Origin: Paenibacillus odorifer
GTDB taxonomy: Bacteria; Bacillota; Bacilli; Paenibacillales; Paenibacillaceae
Assembly: GCF_000758725.1 (NCBI RefSeq)
Contig: NZ_CP009428.1
Location: 4,650,001 to 4,714,000, forward strand
Reading direction: 5' to 3'
DNA length: 64,000 bases
Positions 35,585 through 45,181 of the stretch are shown one piece after another. Position 1 is the stretch's first letter; each line of letters opens with the position of its first letter. The notes beneath the pieces are model-generated. The model was not told the DNA's origin. It searched no databases and was given only the letters and a program-made list of their open reading frames with translations. Position numbers and translations under genes: made by a program.

Positions 35585-37087
35585 ATGAAAAAGTTTGGTT
35601 TTTTGGCGTTACTGCTGCTTTTGTTGGTGCTGGTTCATCCAGGAACTGGTTATGCCGGCTCTACGGAAACACACATCAACCTAGACGGCAACGATCTTAA
35701 GATTTCCAAAGAAGCACAGGTACAAATTGTAAATGGCAGTGTAATGGTTCCTCTTCGCGTTGTTGCGGAACAGCTTGGTTATACCGTGAAATGGGATAAT
35801 GTGGCCAAGACAGCGATCATTGAGCAAAAGGGAACTACTTTAAAACTGATCGTGGATAATACGATGGCAGAAGCTTCAGGGAAACAAGTCAAACTGGACA
35901 ACCCTCCGTTTCTCAGTGGCAGCACAACCCTTGTTCCTTTAAGATTTGTTGGGGAACAGACAGGAACTACTGTCGGTTGGGACAATGTAACCAAAACCGT
36001 ATATTTAACCTCTCCAGTGCCTGAGGTTGGGGGAAGCGATCCGGAAGTTACGGTTCCAGAACCCACTCCAACAGCACCTTCGGAGAACGGATCAACCGGG
36101 AATACAGCAACTGAAGGGAATAGCTCAGTGGCTGCAGTCACCAATCTTAGCTTCATCAATAACCAGTTGGTTATTGCAGTGAACGGCAGTATAAAACCTA
36201 CCGTGTTCACTATGACAGACAAAGACCGAATTGTCGTGGATTTACCGAATACTGGCTTTGGAACCGACTTCCATCAGAATCTTTCCGTAGGAAAGAACCA
36301 AAGCGGACAGTTAACGGTTACCGACTATCCTAATGTCTCTGCCGTTCGCTATTCATTGTTCAGCAGTTCCCCATCGACCATTCGGATCGTCATTGATCTA
36401 AACAGCGCTAATAGCTACAGTCTGATCAATGCTAATGATGGACTTATTATTGTGGATCTTAATGGGACTAGCGTTACGCTTCCTGAAACCACCTTACCAG
36501 AAGTACCGGTTACAACTCCTCCACCTTCTACCGGCAACACAGACAAGAAGATAATCGTCATTGATGCAGGACATGGAGGGAAAGATCCAGGGAGTTCAAG
36601 TGTTAACAAGCTTAAAGAGAAAGATTTCACCTTGCCGACAGCACTGAAAATTGCAGAATTACTAAAGAAAGAACCAAATATCGAGGTTATACTCACGCGC
36701 AGTGGCGATACATACCCAACTCTACAGGACAGATCTAACCTCGCCAACAATGTAAAAGCCGATCTATTTATCTCTGTTCATGCCAATAGTATTCCGGCGG
36801 GCAGTAAAAGTAATCCTAGTGGCACAGAGACCTATTACACACGTAACGATAGCTTATTATTCGCTCAAACCGTTCACAAATACCTCGCAGTTGCTACAGG
36901 ACTGCAGGACCGAGGGGTTCGTCAAGCTAACTATCATGTAACAAGAGAAACCAAAATGCCTGCAATATTATTAGAATGTGGTTACTTAAGCAATACCAAG
37001 GATGAAGCATTACTCTTTACCCCGGACATCCAGAATAAAATAGCCGAAGCAGTAGTTTTAGGAATCAAAGAATATTTAGGTCGTTAA
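35585..37087 (+). CDS. N-acetylmuramoyl-L-alanine amidase with stalk and AMIN domains
   Basis: 500 aa from ATG 35585, seven bases after AGGG. Signal peptide (1-24, ending GYA), copper-amine-oxidase N-terminal stalk domain (about 30-140: VPLRVVAEQLGYTVKWD), Thr/Pro linker, AMIN domain (about 180-295) and Amidase_3 catalytic domain (about 320-498). Zinc and catalytic residues are visible in VIDAGHGGKDPG, ISVHANS and LLECGYLSN. It cleaves the bond between MurNAc and the stem peptide, for cell separation or wall turnover. The stalk domain is the intact relative of the fragment at 11.1 kb. Confidence 0.94.
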   Translation: MKKFGFLALLLLLLVLVHPGTGYAGSTETHINLDGNDLKISKEAQVQIVNGSVMVPLRVVAEQLGYTVKWDNVAKTAIIEQKGTTLKLIVDNTMAEASGKQVKLDNPPFLSGSTTLVPLRFVGEQTGTTVGWDNVTKTVYLTSPVPEVGGSDPEVTVPEPTPTAPSENGSTGNTATEGNSSVAAVTNLSFINNQLVIAVNGSIKPTVFTMTDKDRIVVDLPNTGFGTDFHQNLSVGKNQSGQLTVTDYPNVSAVRYSLFSSSPSTIRIVIDLNSANSYSLINANDGLIIVDLNGTSVTLPETTLPEVPVTTPPPSTGNTDKKIIVIDAGHGGKDPGSSSVNKLKEKDFTLPTALKIAELLKKEPNIEVILTRSGDTYPTLQDRSNLANNVKADLFISVHANSIPAGSKSNPSGTETYYTRNDSLLFAQTVHKYLAVATGLQDRGVRQANYHVTRETKMPAILLECGYLSNTKDEALLFTPDIQNKIAEAVVLGIKEYLGR

Positions 37088-37140
37088 AAAAATGGGTGTC
37101 CCATTAGCCATGCAGGCTGATAGGACACCCATCTTTTATT
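37085..37140. terminator. Bidirectional terminator between amidase and VOC genes
   Basis: ATGGGTGTCC / GGACACCCAT stem with A-run on the left and CTTTTATT on the right. Confidence 0.85.
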
Positions 37141-37540
37141 CGGTAGTTGTGTTCCAAACACTCATTCGTTCCCGCAGATTCGAGGTATGTAGCTCTAGCT
37201 GTATACCATCCGGATCTAGAAAATTGACCGTCCAGCCTATTCCCCGTTTGATTGGCCCTCTAATTATGGGCACATTCTGGGTTTGCAATACTTGGACGGC
37301 TTCCTCAAAATGTTCCTCTGCAATACTAAAAGCGATATGGTCTACCCCAACTACTTTATCTGCAATCGCCATATAATCAGGCTTTTCAAGAAGACATATC
37401 CAGGCACTTCCCCATTCCAGATAAGCATCAGTTTTACCTCTATGAACTAGCTGAAGGCCCAGAACTCCTGTGTAGAAATTCAGGGAATTCGCTAAATTAC
37501 TGACATTTACGGTCACATGGTTAAAGCCTTCTACCTGCAT
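37136..37540 (-). CDS. VOC-family (glyoxalase/dioxygenase-like) protein
   Basis: 134 aa, one vicinal-oxygen-chelate domain: FNHVTVNVSNLANSLNFYTG opening and VDHIAFSI, IQLELH near the end supply the metal ligands (His and Glu). Substrate unknown; ring-cleaving dioxygenase, glyoxalase and fosfomycin-type activities all occur in this family. Ribosome site is weak. 23 bases separate its start from the esterase stop, so they are likely one operon. Confidence 0.85.
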   Translation of the reverse strand: MQVEGFNHVTVNVSNLANSLNFYTGVLGLQLVHRGKTDAYLEWGSAWICLLEKPDYMAIADKVVGVDHIAFSIAEEHFEEAVQVLQTQNVPIIRGPIKRGIGWTVNFLDPDGIQLELHTSNLRERMSVWNTTTE

Positions 37541-37563
37541 CTTTATTCAGCCTCTCAATCTTC

Positions 37564-39036
37564 TTAAGCCAGCATAGTGACAATTCTTTTGCGTTTCTCT
37601 GACTCAGGATCATAAGCTACATGCGTATCTTCATCAAAGATCAAGGTAGCCCGTTCCTCCAGATTGTATTTCGGCCATAACCTCTCTGCTGTAGCCGGAT
37701 TTCCTTGATGAGCGAAAGCAATCCAAGCATCATGCATAACTTCAGCCAACTTCTGCATCGTTGGATTAATTTCTGCCCTAAGATGGGTTAGATGAGATAG
37801 ATTATTAAAGGCATAGACGATTTCTGCACTATGCACAGCTTTATTTAACAATGGATGACCTGGGATCGTGCCGTCAAAACGGTACATCCAGACAGGTGCA
37901 TATTTCAGTTGGTTCTCTGCCAGGGACACCGAGGTTCCCCAGAAGTAAAGATCCGTTAGAATTTCGGCTTGTCCCTCCCATGAGGATGAATAATGGTTCG
38001 CAATCTCCTTCAGACTCCCAGTACCCATCATCTGCTCCAGCGCCTTGAGTGAATCGTCAAAGTCTGCCTCAGGCGATTCTTCTCTGAAGAACAAGTTGCC
38101 CTCATCACGATTGGTTCCGATCAATAGCGGAATACCCTGTGCCGATCCTTCTGCCACAGCCTGTGCAGGTTCTACAGGAAGTGTATCCCCATCAATGACA
38201 GGCTGAAATAACATACCTATTGAGCCACCTGTTAATTTTTTAGTCATTCTTGCGGCTGCATCGATAATTTGTTCAGAAGAAAATGTTTGCAGAAGACTGG
38301 CATCTCCATCTGGAGCAATCCCTAATTCAGCTAGTAGTGCAGCTGCAATGTACTTCCCCTGCTCGGAAGGCAGCGTCTGAGCAGCCCCGCTTTGCATAAT
38401 CGCACCAGCGAACAACCCCTTCGCTGCTGGCATGGCCAAAAGGGCTGCGATACTCATACTCCCTGCTGACTCCCCGAATACAGTTACCCGCTGCGGGTCC
38501 CCACCAAAAGCAGCAATATTCAGCTTTACCCATTCCAGTGCGGCGATTTGATCCAATAAACCTTGATTAGAAGCAAGCCCATGGCCAAATGGAGACAAAT
38601 TCATGAATCCAAATGGACCCAGCCGATAGTTAATGGTCACTAAGATTACTTTGCCGCGTTCAGCGAAGCTTGTGCCGTCAAACTGCGGCTGACTTCCAGC
38701 CCCGGTCACAAACGTCCCCCCGTGAATCCAGAACATAACCGGCAGGGGCTCATCATGAACTGCTGGCGCCCAAATATTTAAATACAGACAATCCTCGGAA
38801 TGAAGCGGCGTCTTGCCACCGAACCGAGTACCTCTCGTATCCGCTGGCTGATGACTAACTGGACCAAATTCAGAAGCATCTCTAACCCCATCCCAGGCTT
38901 CTGGTGGCTGTGGTGCACGAAACCGAAGTTCTCCAACAGGTGGAGCTGCAAAAGGGACCCCACGCCAAATGTTCACATCGCCCTCCTGTATTCCTTGAAG
39001 CTTACCATAAGAGGTTACTGCTATTGGTGCTCCCAT
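37564..39036 (-). CDS. Carboxylesterase (para-nitrobenzyl esterase type)
   Basis: 490-aa type-B carboxylesterase, alpha/beta hydrolase fold, no signal peptide. Oxyanion motif HGGTFVTG, nucleophile Ser in GESAGSM, acid Glu in TNRDEGNLFF and His in KAVHSAEIVYAF complete the triad. Similar in length and motifs to B. subtilis PnbA. The natural ester is not known. GGAAGGG precedes ATG 39036; followed closely by the VOC gene and preceded by the AI-2E family permease with a 19-base gap. Confidence 0.93.
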   Translation of the reverse strand: MGAPIAVTSYGKLQGIQEGDVNIWRGVPFAAPPVGELRFRAPQPPEAWDGVRDASEFGPVSHQPADTRGTRFGGKTPLHSEDCLYLNIWAPAVHDEPLPVMFWIHGGTFVTGAGSQPQFDGTSFAERGKVILVTINYRLGPFGFMNLSPFGHGLASNQGLLDQIAALEWVKLNIAAFGGDPQRVTVFGESAGSMSIAALLAMPAAKGLFAGAIMQSGAAQTLPSEQGKYIAAALLAELGIAPDGDASLLQTFSSEQIIDAAARMTKKLTGGSIGMLFQPVIDGDTLPVEPAQAVAEGSAQGIPLLIGTNRDEGNLFFREESPEADFDDSLKALEQMMGTGSLKEIANHYSSSWEGQAEILTDLYFWGTSVSLAENQLKYAPVWMYRFDGTIPGHPLLNKAVHSAEIVYAFNNLSHLTHLRAEINPTMQKLAEVMHDAWIAFAHQGNPATAERLWPKYNLEERATLIFDEDTHVAYDPESEKRKRIVTMLA

Positions 39037-39055
39037 TACATTTCACCCTTCCACA

Positions 39056-40210
39056 TTATTCCTTATTCTCTTCAATCTGTTTATATAAGCCGGATCGAAA
39101 CCGGAACCATTCAAAAAGATGTGTAAATACCACCTTAAGTACCGCATAACCCGGAACTGCAAGGATAATCCCCAGAATTCCAAACATTTTACCTGCGAAT
39201 ATAATTACAAAAATAATGGTTATTGGATGAATCTTCAACGTCTTGCCCATGATCTGTGGTGAGATAAATTTCCCTTCAATCAGCTGAACAGCTGTCCACA
39301 CGATAATCATCTTCAACAGCATAAATGGAGAAGTAACCATCGCAACAATTAAGGCAGGTGTAATCGCGATTGCCGGGCCCAGATAAGGAACAACTGCTGT
39401 ACAAGCAGCAGCAATAGCCAGAACGAGAGAGTATTCCAAACCAATGATTAAATAGCCAATATAGAGCAGCAGACCAATACAGCAGCTGACAATAATTTGC
39501 CCGCGTATGTAAGAGGATACCTGACTGTTCATCTCCGACATGACCATACGAGTCTGCGGCTGCAGAGAAGTAGGTACAAACTTCAGAATATAATCCGGCA
39601 ATTTTTTTCCATCGCGAAGCAAGTAGAACAAAATAAATGGCGTCGTTACAACCGCCAAGACAATCTCTGTAAGGGCTCCTACAAAGCTGCCAACACCCGT
39701 CAAGGCATTATTCAGAAAAGAACTGCCCCACGCCGTAATCTTAGATGTTATCTCACTAAGGTTCGTTCCGATACTATCTTGAACTTGCCCAAAGAACTCC
39801 GTTCCGGTCAGATCCATAAACCGTTCTTGAATTAATTCACTATACCTTGGAAAATTGTCGATCAAACCTGATAGCTGAGTCCGTATAATTGGAATGACCA
39901 TAAACAAAACCAGCGTGATGAGACCAGCAATCAACAAATATAGGATGATTATTGCATATACACGTTTTATTCGGGATCTTTTCTCCATCCGATCTACCAA
40001 CGGATTCAGCAAATAATAAGCTATACCTGCCAGTAATAATGGTGCGGCCACGGTGTGCAGCAATACTGATATCGGCTTAAAAATAAACGGTATTTTGGAG
40101 AATACCAGAATATTAATTCCAACCAGCAGCATAATGAGCAGCACTACTACAAATTTATTATTCAGAAAAAATTTTTTGAACTTCTCTGGCCACACCTGCA
40201 GCCTCTCCAT
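39056..40210 (-). CDS. AI-2E family permease (YueF/YtvI-like)
   Basis: 384 aa from ATG 40210, which has GGGGAGAGGG upstream; the frame is open to 40237. Eight membrane helices with the family's central PYLGPAIAITPALIVAM segment and the re-entrant region. Family members include AI-2 exporters and Na+(Li+)/H+ antiporters, so the name does not fix the substrate. Probably first gene of a permease-esterase-VOC operon. Confidence 0.9.
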   Translation of the reverse strand: MERLQVWPEKFKKFFLNNKFVVVLLIMLLVGINILVFSKIPFIFKPISVLLHTVAAPLLLAGIAYYLLNPLVDRMEKRSRIKRVYAIIILYLLIAGLITLVLFMVIPIIRTQLSGLIDNFPRYSELIQERFMDLTGTEFFGQVQDSIGTNLSEITSKITAWGSSFLNNALTGVGSFVGALTEIVLAVVTTPFILFYLLRDGKKLPDYILKFVPTSLQPQTRMVMSEMNSQVSSYIRGQIIVSCCIGLLLYIGYLIIGLEYSLVLAIAAACTAVVPYLGPAIAITPALIVAMVTSPFMLLKMIIVWTAVQLIEGKFISPQIMGKTLKIHPITIIFVIIFAGKMFGILGIILAVPGYAVLKVVFTHLFEWFRFRSGLYKQIEENKE

Positions 40211-40371
40211 CGTACCCTCTCCCCTATAAACCATCATATATACTGTGTTATTTCATTCACTTTTTAATAGCATAGTCAACGTTAGCCCTGCAAGTCAAAT
40301 TTGATGTCCTTAATTAAGCACACAGTCCTATTACGAGTCTGGTTATAATCAAATCAATCATAATCCTCCCC

Positions 40372-40421
40372 TGTTTATAAATAAATAACCCTGCACGAGA
40401 TATTCATCTGTACAGGGTTAG
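40372..40421 (-). terminator. Terminator after the ferredoxin gene
   Basis: AACCCTGTAC / GTGCAGGGTT hairpin, then ATTTATTTAT on the minus strand. Confidence 0.7.
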
Positions 40422-40452
40422 AAGCGCAGCTAAAAGGTACTTACAAGCCTTG

Positions 40453-40812
40453 CTATTTTTTCTTTTTCCCTTTAGCGCCCTTTTCATTTGAAGCAATCAA
40501 TTGTCCATCATAGGTGTATAACAAGTGATCTTCAAGCTTCTCCCCCTGCAAATGTTTCCGCACTAATGATTTCGCCAGCTTAGGTGTAATCTCTTTGTAC
40601 CACACACCTTCGGGATAAGCGATCACCACACAAGCATCTGAACATCTTCCATTACAACGGGTCACAGTCGTATGTATAAGACTTTGTGCGCCCTGCTTCT
40701 CAATCTCGTCTTCTATCGCTTCAGCTACCTCTTCACCTTTGTGTTTCTTGCAGCTGCTACCGTTACATATTAATAAGTGACTTACAGTTCCTTGTAAATT
40801 CCAGGTCGTCAT
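40453..40812 (-). CDS. Thioredoxin-like [2Fe-2S] ferredoxin
   Basis: 119 aa from ATG 40812. The four-cysteine pattern CNGSSCKKH ... CNGRCSDAC is that of thioredoxin-fold 2Fe-2S ferredoxins; a Lys-rich tail (KGKKKK) ends it. The partner is unknown. It is divergent from the Fur-controlled AraC gene, sharing the 149-base region with the Fur box at 40925, and a ferredoxin-NADP reductase sits in the same iron region at 51 kb, which makes an electron-transfer link possible (inference). Confidence 0.85.
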   Translation of the reverse strand: MTTWNLQGTVSHLLICNGSSCKKHKGEEVAEAIEDEIEKQGAQSLIHTTVTRCNGRCSDACVVIAYPEGVWYKEITPKLAKSLVRKHLQGEKLEDHLLYTYDGQLIASNEKGAKGKKKK

Positions 40813-40890
40813 GGATGACTTCAACCCCTTCTTATCAGCTAACCCTATTCCGTTCGTGGATTATTTTAAACACTATCATAAGCATCATTA

Positions 40891-40939
40891 TAGTCAATAG
40901 TAAGAAAGACTGTTATACTATAAATGAGAATGATTATCA
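40891..40939 (+). promoter_or_regulatory. Promoter with Fur box for the AraC-type regulator
   Basis: TAGTCA (40891) - 17 bases - TATACT (40914-40919), immediately followed by TGAGAATGATTATCA (40925-40939), a Fur box with one internal mismatch. A repressor here would block transcription initiation when iron is plentiful. Confidence 0.8.
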
Positions 40940-40961
40940 ATGAAAAGAAGGGGATTACTAC

Positions 40962-42548
40962 ATGCAGATCCAATCTGACGGGATGCCTTATCCATCCCAT
41001 CCTTTTTATATGCCCCTTCGGGTCATCAGCTTATCGGGAATAACCAACTACACAGCCTCAAACATTTCTTCTACTAATTCCAGCCTTATGATGATCTGGG
41101 ATGGGAAAGGTTTTCTTGAAATAGACGGTAAGATACTCAAGGTCATGGCCGGAAGCTTAATAGCCCTTAGTAGTTCTTCTTTATTGAAGATGGAACCTGA
41201 ATTACAGTTAAAGGGGATATGGATTGAGTATTCCTGTATACCCCAGAGTAAAAATGAGGACATTTTTATAAATGACAACTCCCCTGTCCACCATGCCTCC
41301 ACTCGTTTGATAGCCTTGGCAGGTGAGCTTTACAGTGCCTGGATAGACGCTGATAAACAAAAGCCGTTTAGGGTCCAGCAGCTATTCACCCAGTTCATCG
41401 TGGAGCTTCATGGTGAACTGACATCCCATAAAGAAAGATCAAGCAGTTGGATGGAACGGGTGACTGAGTATATAGAAGCTCATTACAATGAAGATATCAC
41501 GCGGGATCAAATGGCTGCTTTAGCTGAAGTGAGCCCCGAGCACTTTTCGCGAACCTTTCGCAAATCAATAGGTCTATCCTTCAGTGCTTATATTACACTA
41601 CTAAGAATCCGTAAAGCCCAGCAACGAATCCTCACCAGTTCTCCTAATCTAACTACATTGGCACATGAGGTTGGTTACGAAGAGGGAACTTATTTGAGCC
41701 GAAAATTCAAGCAGCTTGTTGGCGTTTCACCTACAGCCTACCAGAATAAGAATAAACGGGTCGTTGCTCTGAACTATAATCACACCGCTAGCCTGCGAGT
41801 ACTGGAAATCATGCCTCAACTCGGGGTTTATTCCGAATGGCAACATAGCTTGGAACAAGTTCCCGCTTCCAAACAGCTTCAAATGAGCGAAGGTAAATTT
41901 TCATTACTCTATGACTCAGTAGCTGCGGTAAAACCAGATGTCATTATCGGCTACAGTCTACCCGACAATAAGATTCTGACTCCTGTTGCTCCGGTTATCG
42001 AGCTGCCCTTTATGCAAATGAGTTGGCGAGAGCAATTTGCTCTGATTGCCGAGGTTGTGAATCGACGACAGCGTGCTGAACAGTGGCTAAGTCATTATGA
42101 CAGACTTTGTCTTACCGCCAACGGGTTATTAAACCATGCTATAGGAATGGAGAGAGGTACGGCTATCGTGTGGGAGGTTAGCTCCCGATCCGCCTACTGT
42201 TTCAGTAGCAGCTTCGGCAGAAGTTGCCAAATTCTATACGGTGATCTTGGCTTCAAGCCCCCCTCCGTAATTATTGAAAAAGGGATCACAGATTCCGGGT
42301 ACTTAGAGGCATCTATTGAGGATATCGTATCGTTTCCTGCTGACCATATTATTATCACTAGCATCCCTTCATCATCTGAGGGAAGACAACGTTTTACTCG
42401 CCTACTACATTCTAAAGCTTGGAAGCAATTAGATGCAGTCCGAAACGGACGGGTATATATTCTGAACCAGGCTGATATGTTCTACGGATTTGACCCACTG
42501 TCCTCACAGGCACAGCTTCAAGAATTGCTACGGGTAATGACATCATAA
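40962..42548 (+). CDS. AraC regulator fused to a siderophore-binding-like domain (Btr type)
   Basis: 528 aa. N-terminal cupin-like part (1-150), AraC double helix-turn-helix (about 165-262, VGYEEGTYLSRKFKQLVGVSPTAY), then a C-terminal domain related to iron-siderophore binding proteins (about 266-528, RVVALNY ... VKPDVIIGYS). B. subtilis Btr has the same build and activates siderophore uptake on binding bacillibactin. It lacks a signal peptide, so it senses siderophore in the cytoplasm. AGAAGGGG precedes ATG 40962. It probably controls the lipoprotein gene just downstream. Confidence 0.92.
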   Translation: MQIQSDGMPYPSHPFYMPLRVISLSGITNYTASNISSTNSSLMMIWDGKGFLEIDGKILKVMAGSLIALSSSSLLKMEPELQLKGIWIEYSCIPQSKNEDIFINDNSPVHHASTRLIALAGELYSAWIDADKQKPFRVQQLFTQFIVELHGELTSHKERSSSWMERVTEYIEAHYNEDITRDQMAALAEVSPEHFSRTFRKSIGLSFSAYITLLRIRKAQQRILTSSPNLTTLAHEVGYEEGTYLSRKFKQLVGVSPTAYQNKNKRVVALNYNHTASLRVLEIMPQLGVYSEWQHSLEQVPASKQLQMSEGKFSLLYDSVAAVKPDVIIGYSLPDNKILTPVAPVIELPFMQMSWREQFALIAEVVNRRQRAEQWLSHYDRLCLTANGLLNHAIGMERGTAIVWEVSSRSAYCFSSSFGRSCQILYGDLGFKPPSVIIEKGITDSGYLEASIEDIVSFPADHIIITSIPSSSEGRQRFTRLLHSKAWKQLDAVRNGRVYILNQADMFYGFDPLSSQAQLQELLRVMTS

Positions 42549-42613
42549 ATTTGCATAAGCTGAGATCATATCCGTCCATAGTAAATACCCGGTGAAGCTT
42601 GTAAAGTTCTTAT

Positions 42614-42628
42614 TGAGAATGATAATCA
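42614..42628 (+). promoter_or_regulatory. Fur box before the first siderophore-binding lipoprotein
   Basis: TGAGAATGATAATCA, 24 bases before the TTG start. Confidence 0.8.
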
Positions 42629-42651
42629 ATATACATAGGGGGAACAACAAA

Positions 42652-43668
42652 TTGCATAATCCAGGAAAAAATAGCTCCAAACAAACCCATTGGCTTCTTT
42701 TTCCCTTCATGCTGGCATTAATTCTAGTCATATCAGCTTGCGGGAATTCCAATAATTCTGTAGGGAATACAGGCAGTAACACCAGCAACACATCATCGGC
42801 AACTGCAGTACCTACCGAAACTAGTCAACCAACAGAAACTACGGAAACAGCTGCTCTTAAAAAGGTCACTACTATAAATGGTGATATTGAAATCCCTGTT
42901 CAACCTAAAAGGATTGTCGCTGAGGAATATCTGGGCAGTCTGATTGCGCTAGATACCATTCCTGTTGGTGCTCCCGGATTAACACTGGAGAATATGTATT
43001 TTAAGGAGGCACTTACTGGAGTTGCAGACACTGGAACTTACGGCAAAATGTCACCTGAAAAAATCATCGCACTTAATCCTGATTTGATTATTTCTGGACA
43101 AGCTGAAAGCTATGAAGCACTAAGCAAAATTGCTCCAACCATCGTTGTGCCATATGGTGATCTGAAAGATGCTCATGCCGAATTAACCTATTTCGGAGAA
43201 CTCCTTGGTAAGGAAGAGGCAGCCAAAAGCTGGCTTGCAGATTACGACAAACGGATAGCTGAAGCTAAAGCCAAAGTAGACAAAGTAATCCCTGCAGATG
43301 CAACATTTTCCATCATGGAAGACGGCGGAAAATCCATTTGGGCCTATGGCGATAACTTTGGCCGAGGCGGACAGCCTGTCTATCAGGCGCTGGGTCGTAA
43401 GCCCCCTACAGCTGTGGCCGCAGAAATTATGGAGAAGCAATGGGCGGAAATCTCTACAGAGGCACTCGCTAAATACGCAGGAGATTATATTATCTTAACT
43501 TCCAATAACCGTACAGAAGCTGATTACAAAGCTGATCCAATCTGGAGTAGCCTACCCGCTGTAAAAAATGGCCATCTATATGTATGGAAAGAAGAACGGT
43601 CCTGGTACTATGATCCAATTGCCGTGTTATCCCAGACCGAAGAACTGGCTGCTTGGCTTACACAATAA
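42652..43668 (+). CDS. Iron-siderophore-binding lipoprotein 1
   Basis: 338 aa from TTG 42652, chosen because AGGGGGA stands about ten bases upstream and the peptide then begins directly with a lipoprotein signal (lipobox VISAC). The frame is open to 42592, across the Fur box. FhuD/FeuA-type class III binding protein: KRIVAEEY, NPDLIISG, the long linking helix and VKNGHLYVWKEE. Delivers ferric siderophore to a FecCD-type permease; no permease is adjacent, the only pair being at 53.8-55.9 kb. Confidence 0.92.
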   Translation: MHNPGKNSSKQTHWLLFPFMLALILVISACGNSNNSVGNTGSNTSNTSSATAVPTETSQPTETTETAALKKVTTINGDIEIPVQPKRIVAEEYLGSLIALDTIPVGAPGLTLENMYFKEALTGVADTGTYGKMSPEKIIALNPDLIISGQAESYEALSKIAPTIVVPYGDLKDAHAELTYFGELLGKEEAAKSWLADYDKRIAEAKAKVDKVIPADATFSIMEDGGKSIWAYGDNFGRGGQPVYQALGRKPPTAVAAEIMEKQWAEISTEALAKYAGDYIILTSNNRTEADYKADPIWSSLPAVKNGHLYVWKEERSWYYDPIAVLSQTEELAAWLTQ

Positions 43669-43684
43669 AATGCGCTTAAATTAG

Positions 43685-43740
43685 AATCCCCTACTGCTTC
43701 CAACAACGTTGGAGCAGTAGGGGATTTGTTATTTCTTTTG
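43685..43740 (+). terminator. Terminator after lipoprotein 1
   Basis: AATCCCCTACTGCTTCCAAC / GTTGGAGCAGTAGGGGATT long stem with TTGTTATTTCTTTTG. Confidence 0.9.
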
Positions 43741-43810
43741 ACTACAAAAACACTCAAGAGGTAATAATACATTTAGCCTAAGGTTAATCTAGCAAATGGA
43801 GTTGATCAAT

Positions 43811-44041
43811 ATGAAATTACTATTACTATATTTCATGCTTGCTTTTATGGGGTTGCTGATGGCAGTAATCATCGACCTTTTATCAGGAGAAAACCTCACC
43901 GCTTCAATGCGGACGATCTATGACTCCTTTGCAGCTACAAGCATACAGGAATCAATAACTATGCTCGTTTTTATCTCCTTACCTTTTGTTATTACAATTA
44001 CATCCTCTATCCGAAATAGAAGCAATAAATCCATCAAATAA
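43811..44041 (+). CDS. Small membrane protein of unknown function
   Basis: 76 aa from ATG 43811 (GGAG nine bases upstream; an in-frame ATG lies at 43796). Two hydrophobic helices (about 2-24 and 45-62) and a basic tail. I do not recognise the family. It ends 7 bases from the stop of the converging gerAB-like gene and has no terminator of its own. Small membrane proteins occur with some ger operons, but here it is on the opposite strand, so any link is speculative. Confidence 0.55.
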   Translation: MKLLLLYFMLAFMGLLMAVIIDLLSGENLTASMRTIYDSFAATSIQESITMLVFISLPFVITITSSIRNRSNKSIK

Positions 44042-44047
44042 AATAAA

Positions 44048-45145
44048 CTAACCTATGCTCCCTAATTTTCTGCGGATGTAATGAACGATGCACAAGAGAA
44101 TAGGTACAGCGGCACAGAAATACGGCAAAATATATTTCAGAAATATCCTTCCTTCGTCCATATGTATCGGATAATTCGCTGAACTAATAAAAGCCCCGAA
44201 CAAAACAACAATACCAACGGGAACGGCGAGCTTTCTGCTGTCTTGCACCTTGAATAGATCCGCGGTGACTACCATTGCAGCGTAGCAATATACTGACATT
44301 TTAAAAAAGACTCCAATGATTAAGGTTAAGAGCACAAGCGCGTCCAAACGTTGAATGAAATTGGCCAGGTTTACTAACGTTATCGTAGTGAACATCGGAA
44401 AATTGGCTCTACTGTAGATTTCTGTTCCTAGAACGGATATTTCGATGGCATGGGTAAAACTGAGTAATAATCCGCATAAAGTAATTGCGATGATTCCGGT
44501 TCTTTTTGCTACCTTGGTTTTTTTGATATGAGGTAAAATCGTAGTGAAACATACCATCTCCCCGAACGGAAATAGCCATATATTCAGATAGGCTGATTTC
44601 AATGCATTCTTCCAATCCGAGGCCTGTAACGGAAACAAGTTATCTAGTTTTACAAGTCCGGCGGCAATAACCAAAAAGCAACTGGTCAAGCCCAACAATA
44701 TTATAATCAGCATATAAATCTCAGCCGCCCGCGCAAACACCTCAATCCCCTTATTTAAGATGTAAATTACCGCAACAACCATCATTGCATAAATGATGAA
44801 CACGGGTGTTCTGTCGTAAGAAGCAGCTATTAACAACTCACCTGATTCATGCAGATTTCGGGAGCCATTGAAGAGAAGGATTGGAATATATGTTAAGCTT
44901 AACGGCCAGCCTATAACATTGCCCAGTATCTTTCTTGTATAACCGCTAATAATCATGCCCGGATATTGCCGGTATAAATAAACATAAATCAAATACAAAA
45001 GAAGTCCACCGGGCAAAGCTAACAGAATAGCAATCCAGACAGCATGGCCACTTTCAAGTCCAATCGGTACCACAAGGGCCGTTCCCAATTCAAACAAAAA
45101 AATCAAAGCAAATAATTGACTCGCGCTGATGGTTTCTTTTTTCAT
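44048..45145 (-). CDS. Germinant receptor permease-like subunit (GerAB family)
   Basis: 365 aa from ATG 45145 (AAGG seven bases upstream). Ten membrane helices, APC-superfamily spore permease domain, opening with the family-typical 'KETISASQLFALIFLFELGTAL' type segment (first 20 residues of it). In germinant receptors this subunit holds the germinant-binding pocket. Third gene of the operon (A-C-B order), 37 bases after gerAC. Specificity cannot be read from sequence. Confidence 0.93.
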   Translation of the reverse strand: MKKETISASQLFALIFLFELGTALVVPIGLESGHAVWIAILLALPGGLLLYLIYVYLYRQYPGMIISGYTRKILGNVIGWPLSLTYIPILLFNGSRNLHESGELLIAASYDRTPVFIIYAMMVVAVIYILNKGIEVFARAAEIYMLIIILLGLTSCFLVIAAGLVKLDNLFPLQASDWKNALKSAYLNIWLFPFGEMVCFTTILPHIKKTKVAKRTGIIAITLCGLLLSFTHAIEISVLGTEIYSRANFPMFTTITLVNLANFIQRLDALVLLTLIIGVFFKMSVYCYAAMVVTADLFKVQDSRKLAVPVGIVVLFGAFISSANYPIHMDEGRIFLKYILPYFCAAVPILLCIVHYIRRKLGSIG

Positions 45146-45181
45146 AAAGTGGCCTTCTCCCACCTTTCTCACTGAACACTT

